A stretch of DNA of 64,000 bases from Serpula lacrymans var. lacrymans S7.9. Taxonomy: Eukaryota > Basidiomycota > Agaricomycetes > Boletales > Serpulaceae. Position numbers and translations under genes: made by a program. Of the stretch, positions 60,807-64,000 are shown piece after piece. Below the pieces are notes generated by a model. That model saw only the letters and a program-made list of their open reading frames with translations, ran no database searches and was not told where the DNA came from. Numbering within the stretch: position 1 is the stretch's first letter; every line of letters begins with the position of its first letter. The DNA lies in contig NW_006763293.1 in assembly GCF_000218685.1 (NCBI RefSeq), positions 172,905-236,904 of the forward strand. The letters are read 5' to 3'.

Positions 60807-62539
60807 TGTTGATGATGAGAACTGTTGTTAGAAAACCACACACAAAAACAAACTAACAAACAATCCTCCCAGATTCCACAGAACTTGTTTATGGGCTTTA
60901 CCTCCTAGAACAGTGGGTGCTCTGGTTGTTTGTGGGGTGGTATGTATGACGATCCTTCAAAGTCAAACCCAGGGATGTATGGGTGTGGGTTTTGAGAAGG
61001 AGGGATAGTTGGAAGATAGAAAATAGGGGCTTAGTGGCAAGTATCGACAAGCACTATCTTGCTAATTGTAGCTCAAGGTAGGTTTGAGAACGACAAGATG
61101 ACAAGGTGACAAGGTTCCCAGTGATAGCAGGCTCCTGACACACAAACTGTAGTGCTCAGAAGGACTCTAATCGAAAAGGATGATAATGATTTTCAAAAGT
61201 GACAAGTGATGATGACAGCAGTTAACAGTGGTAGTGTTGGGAAGTGTTGTGACCACACTGGATCACAAGTAGCAGAGTAGTGAACTTGAGATTAGAGAAG
61301 AAGTCTGGATTGGAGTTCTTGTTTTTTTTTTTACAAGGTGAAATTACAGGGGTTTATATAGTAAATAAAAGGTAGGCTATGCACAGTATAGCTGTGCAAA
61401 AAGAATGAGAAAGAACATGAAGGAAGGAATGTACACTGACAAATCCTGTGTAGGTAGTACAGGATAAGATTTTTTTGTCAAAATAAGGAAAAGAATGGGA
61501 TGGAACAATAAATGCTGTGTAAGTAATGTCACAGGTTTGTACAGCCATAAAATAAAGTCTAATAACAGAAAGAGAGCAAGAAAATCATGAAGTCATGGGA
61601 AGATGCAGTAAAGAAAAAGATAAAGCAAAACAATATCAGTATCAACACAGTTCCTTTGTTGTCAGTCAGGCATTCTAAGAAAATGTGTGTCCATAAAAAT
61701 GATTCAAAAATCAAAAATAATCACACTGTAAATGAATGTTCTGCTGAAAAAAAAGAAACTGGAGCCACCGGTCCACCACCTAGTCCAAATCCAACGGTTC
61801 CATGGCCTTACCAATAGACTGGTTGTATTGGACCACCTGGTCAAACGAGGGAGGGAGAGGAGTAGTTCCAATTTGGAACACGTGAGTCCCAGGCAGCATG
61901 TGGTAGCTGTAGCTGTAGTGAAGACAATAGACGAAAGATAAGTGTACCCAAGTGAATGGGACAGCAATGTATATAGGCAACGCAAGGGGATGAACTTTCT
62001 CCAGCTCAAAAACTACCCACCCACACTCCAACCAGGCGAGACGAGCGACCAATATTTTGATGGTACATGATGGAAGATTGACGTCATGAAGATGGACCTG
62101 TTGCATAATTTGGACCGGCTGCTAGGGCTTTGCTGATATCAGCAGTGGCACGTGGTGGTTGACGGATTAGCAACAAAAGTGGATAGAGAGTGGTGATATC
62201 AGATATGGTGGGGGAGCAAAAAAGATGAGGAGGAGGAGGGTGGAGGTGATAAGGAGGTGAACTAAAATGGGGATCCAGAAGCAACCGTCAGGTGAGAATA
62301 AAAAAGAGAGCAAAGGTCCCATGGTGGGGCTGAGTAAAGAAAAAAGGAGAACAACAAAAGCGAGGGCGCAACATGTAGCCAGTGGCAACGCAAAAATTTG
62401 CGAAAATGCCAAAACGCGGAAAGTCTTAATTACTATTCCACGTGGCACTGTGCCTGTGTGGCGCAAAAGCGAGTAATTTTGAATATTTGCTTCATTTTTG
62501 ACACCTGTCCATGCTACCAATCAATTTTGGTGCATGACA
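60807..62539 (-). mobile_element. TG...CA element, copy 3 (reverse orientation)
   Basis: The element is 1733 bp. On the plus strand it begins TGTTGATGATGAG and ends TGCATGACA, flanked by the 4-bp duplication TTGC (60803-60806 and 62540-62543). The order of segments is the mirror of copies 1 and 2. The internal ORF is recognisable but contains stops, and many differences from copies 1 and 2 are at former CpG sites. Confidence 0.85.
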
Positions 62540-62548
62540 TTGCGCACC

Positions 62549-63185
62549 GTGTTTAGGCCAAATTTTGGAGTCACTGTACATGTTATCACTCTCTTTGTTA
62601 TAAATGTCAGGGTTCTTTGCTATTGTGTTTGATTCTACCATTTTAGTGTCCTGGTCTATTGTCCCCATCGTGATCTCTAGAAGTATCTTTGATGGCTTCT
62701 TACTTGGGGATTGGCTATGGCCATCTATCTTCATGCCATCCCGGCTGCCTCTTTTCCCGCTGCTTCTTGTTCCTATCAATCCTCCCAAGAAACCTCCATT
62801 TCTCTGTTCTCTGTTATAATCATTATACTTGCTGGATTTTCCTCCACTGCTTGTCTGAAGATTTGCTCTAGTTCCGGTAATTTGGCTAACTTTCTATAGC
62901 ACTGAAAGTGCTTGTGGCCGCCCCATCCGCACTTTGTGCATTCTCCCAATCCTGCTGGCGATGTTTCAGGTGTGACTGGGTATGGCCACTGGGCATCCAG
63001 TTTCATATTCTCTCCCCATCTCTTCTTCCATGCAATTTGATCTGCCTCTGTTGCTGCTCATCCTTCACCCAAATTTGGGTGTTACACTCCCCATGTGCAG
63101 TCACTTCCTTCAACTTCATTCTCCATTGGTTTGGTTTGTTTTTTGCTGTCTCCTTCAGTGGTTGCACCCACTGGGGCTCTTGACA
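62549..63185 (-). pseudogene. Gag-like relic with CCHC zinc knuckle
   Basis: The minus-strand reading starts near 63185 (MSRAPVGATTEGDSKKQTKP), meets stops near 63082, and continues as WKKRWGENMKLDAQWPYPVT. A CX2CX4HX4C knuckle, CTKCGWGGHKHFQC, lies near 62905-62945, followed by LAKLPELEQIFRQAVEENPA and then further stops. It resembles gag-type proteins of fungal retroelements. It lies between two inversely oriented TG...CA elements. Confidence 0.55.
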
Positions 63186-63272
63186 TGTTCAGTTTTTCCT
63201 CCAATTGTTGCTCTATTACTAGGGTCATTGAAACTATTTGCTGGTGCTTGCTATTGTAAGTAGTTGTACCGC

Positions 63273-64000
63273 TTTTATGCACCAAAGTTGATTGGTAGCA
63301 TAGACAAGTGTCAAAAATAAAGCAAATATTCAAAAAGACTCACCTTTGTGCCACACAGGCACAGTGCCACGTGGAATAGTAATTAATATTGCCTTTTTTG
63401 AACTTGTGGCTGATCAGCACCACCTCTATTAGGCAATTCAGTCACGCTCACCTTTGCTTTTCCATTCGGTACTTTCTGCATTTCGGCATTTCGGCAAATT
63501 TTTGTGTTGCCACTGGCTACACATTGCGCCCTTGCTGTTGTTGTTTCCCCTACCCTTTTTCCTTTACTTAGCCCCACCATGGGCCCTTTTTATTCTCATC
63601 TGATGGTCACTTCTGGCTACCTATTCTAGTCCACTTCTTCGTCACCTCTACCCTCCTCCTACTTGTCTTCCTTGCTCCTCCACCATACCTGATGTCACCG
63701 CTCTCTATCTGCTTCCATCACCAATTCATTGACTACTATGTGCCACTTTTAATATCGGCAAAGCCCCAGCAGCCGGTCCAAATTATGCAACAGGTCCAAC
63801 TTCATGATGTTGATCTGCCGTTGTCCACTGTAAAATCATTGGTCACTCGTCTTGCCTGGTTAGAGTGTGGGTGGGTAGTTTTTTGGAGAAGGTTCATCCC
63901 CTCATGTTGCCTATGTACATTGCTGTCCCATTCACTTGGGTACATTTAACTACCCCTCTCCCTCCCTTGTTTGACCAGGTGGTCCACTACAACCAGACCA
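63273..64000 (+). mobile_element. TG...CA element, copy 4, cut by the window end
   Basis: It begins TTTTATGCACC where the other copies have TGTCATGCACC and follows the same sequence up to the window end, with small deletions near 63590 and 63935. Its ORF is broken. It is the most diverged of the four. Confidence 0.8.

Noticed and set aside
1..64000. CRISPR arrays, bacterial operons or phage modules
   Set aside because: No regularly spaced short repeats; introns and gene families are eukaryotic throughout.

Overview
The window looks like a contig from a filamentous basidiomycete, most likely an Agaricomycete. Its protein genes are split by many 45-90 nt introns, with 60-70 nt common and one longer exception of 359 nt. 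The recognisable proteins are typical fungal ones, and the right half is filled with nested LTR retrotransposons and DNA transposons. I made no species call. A run of 211 Ns lies at 15840-16050.

Left part (1 to about 37.6 kb) is the host region, with six supported genes. A seven-exon BCAS3-type WD40 gene lies at 6160-10940 (+). A C2H2 zinc-finger regulator at 14507-15816 (-) loses its 5' end to the gap. A six-exon DUF1774-like multi-pass membrane protein at 28016-29234 (-) lies head to head with a five-exon methylthioadenosine phosphorylase at 29912-31045 (+). A small, unrecognised, possibly secreted ORF is at 32110-32700 (+). A two-exon 822-residue protein at 33596-36124 (-) combines LamG-like beta-sandwich regions, one membrane segment and a methyltransferase-like C-terminus. 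Exon joins were chosen by phase and by family sequence. Between these genes are long stretches (1-6159, 10941-14506 and 16051-28015) where I find no convincing gene.

Right part (about 37.76 to 64.0 kb) is a nested transposon block. Four copies of a 1.7-1.8 kb TG...CA element carry a conserved ORF; three have perfect 4-bp target duplications. Gypsy-1 (-, 41106-47881) is a chromodomain Ty3/gypsy element with an extra zinc-knuckle ORF after pol, a broken gag and an integrase deletion. It is cut at its 5' LTR by gypsy-2 (+, 47882-60318), a second chromodomain element. Gypsy-2 carries three insertions: a reversed solo LTR (52511-52914), one TG...CA element (53029-54843) and a 4.3 kb terminal-inverted-repeat DNA element (55735-60031) with an 8-bp duplication. 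The DNA element itself holds a solo LTR (57492-58169). Gypsy-2 ends inside a Tc1/mariner transposase fragment. A zinc-knuckle gag relic and a truncated fourth TG...CA copy close the window.

The nesting gives a relative time order. The older layers show stop codons of the CGA-to-TGA type, C-to-T decay of a target duplication and a run of about 1.6 kb without any CpG. This fits cytosine methylation and deamination of silenced transposons.
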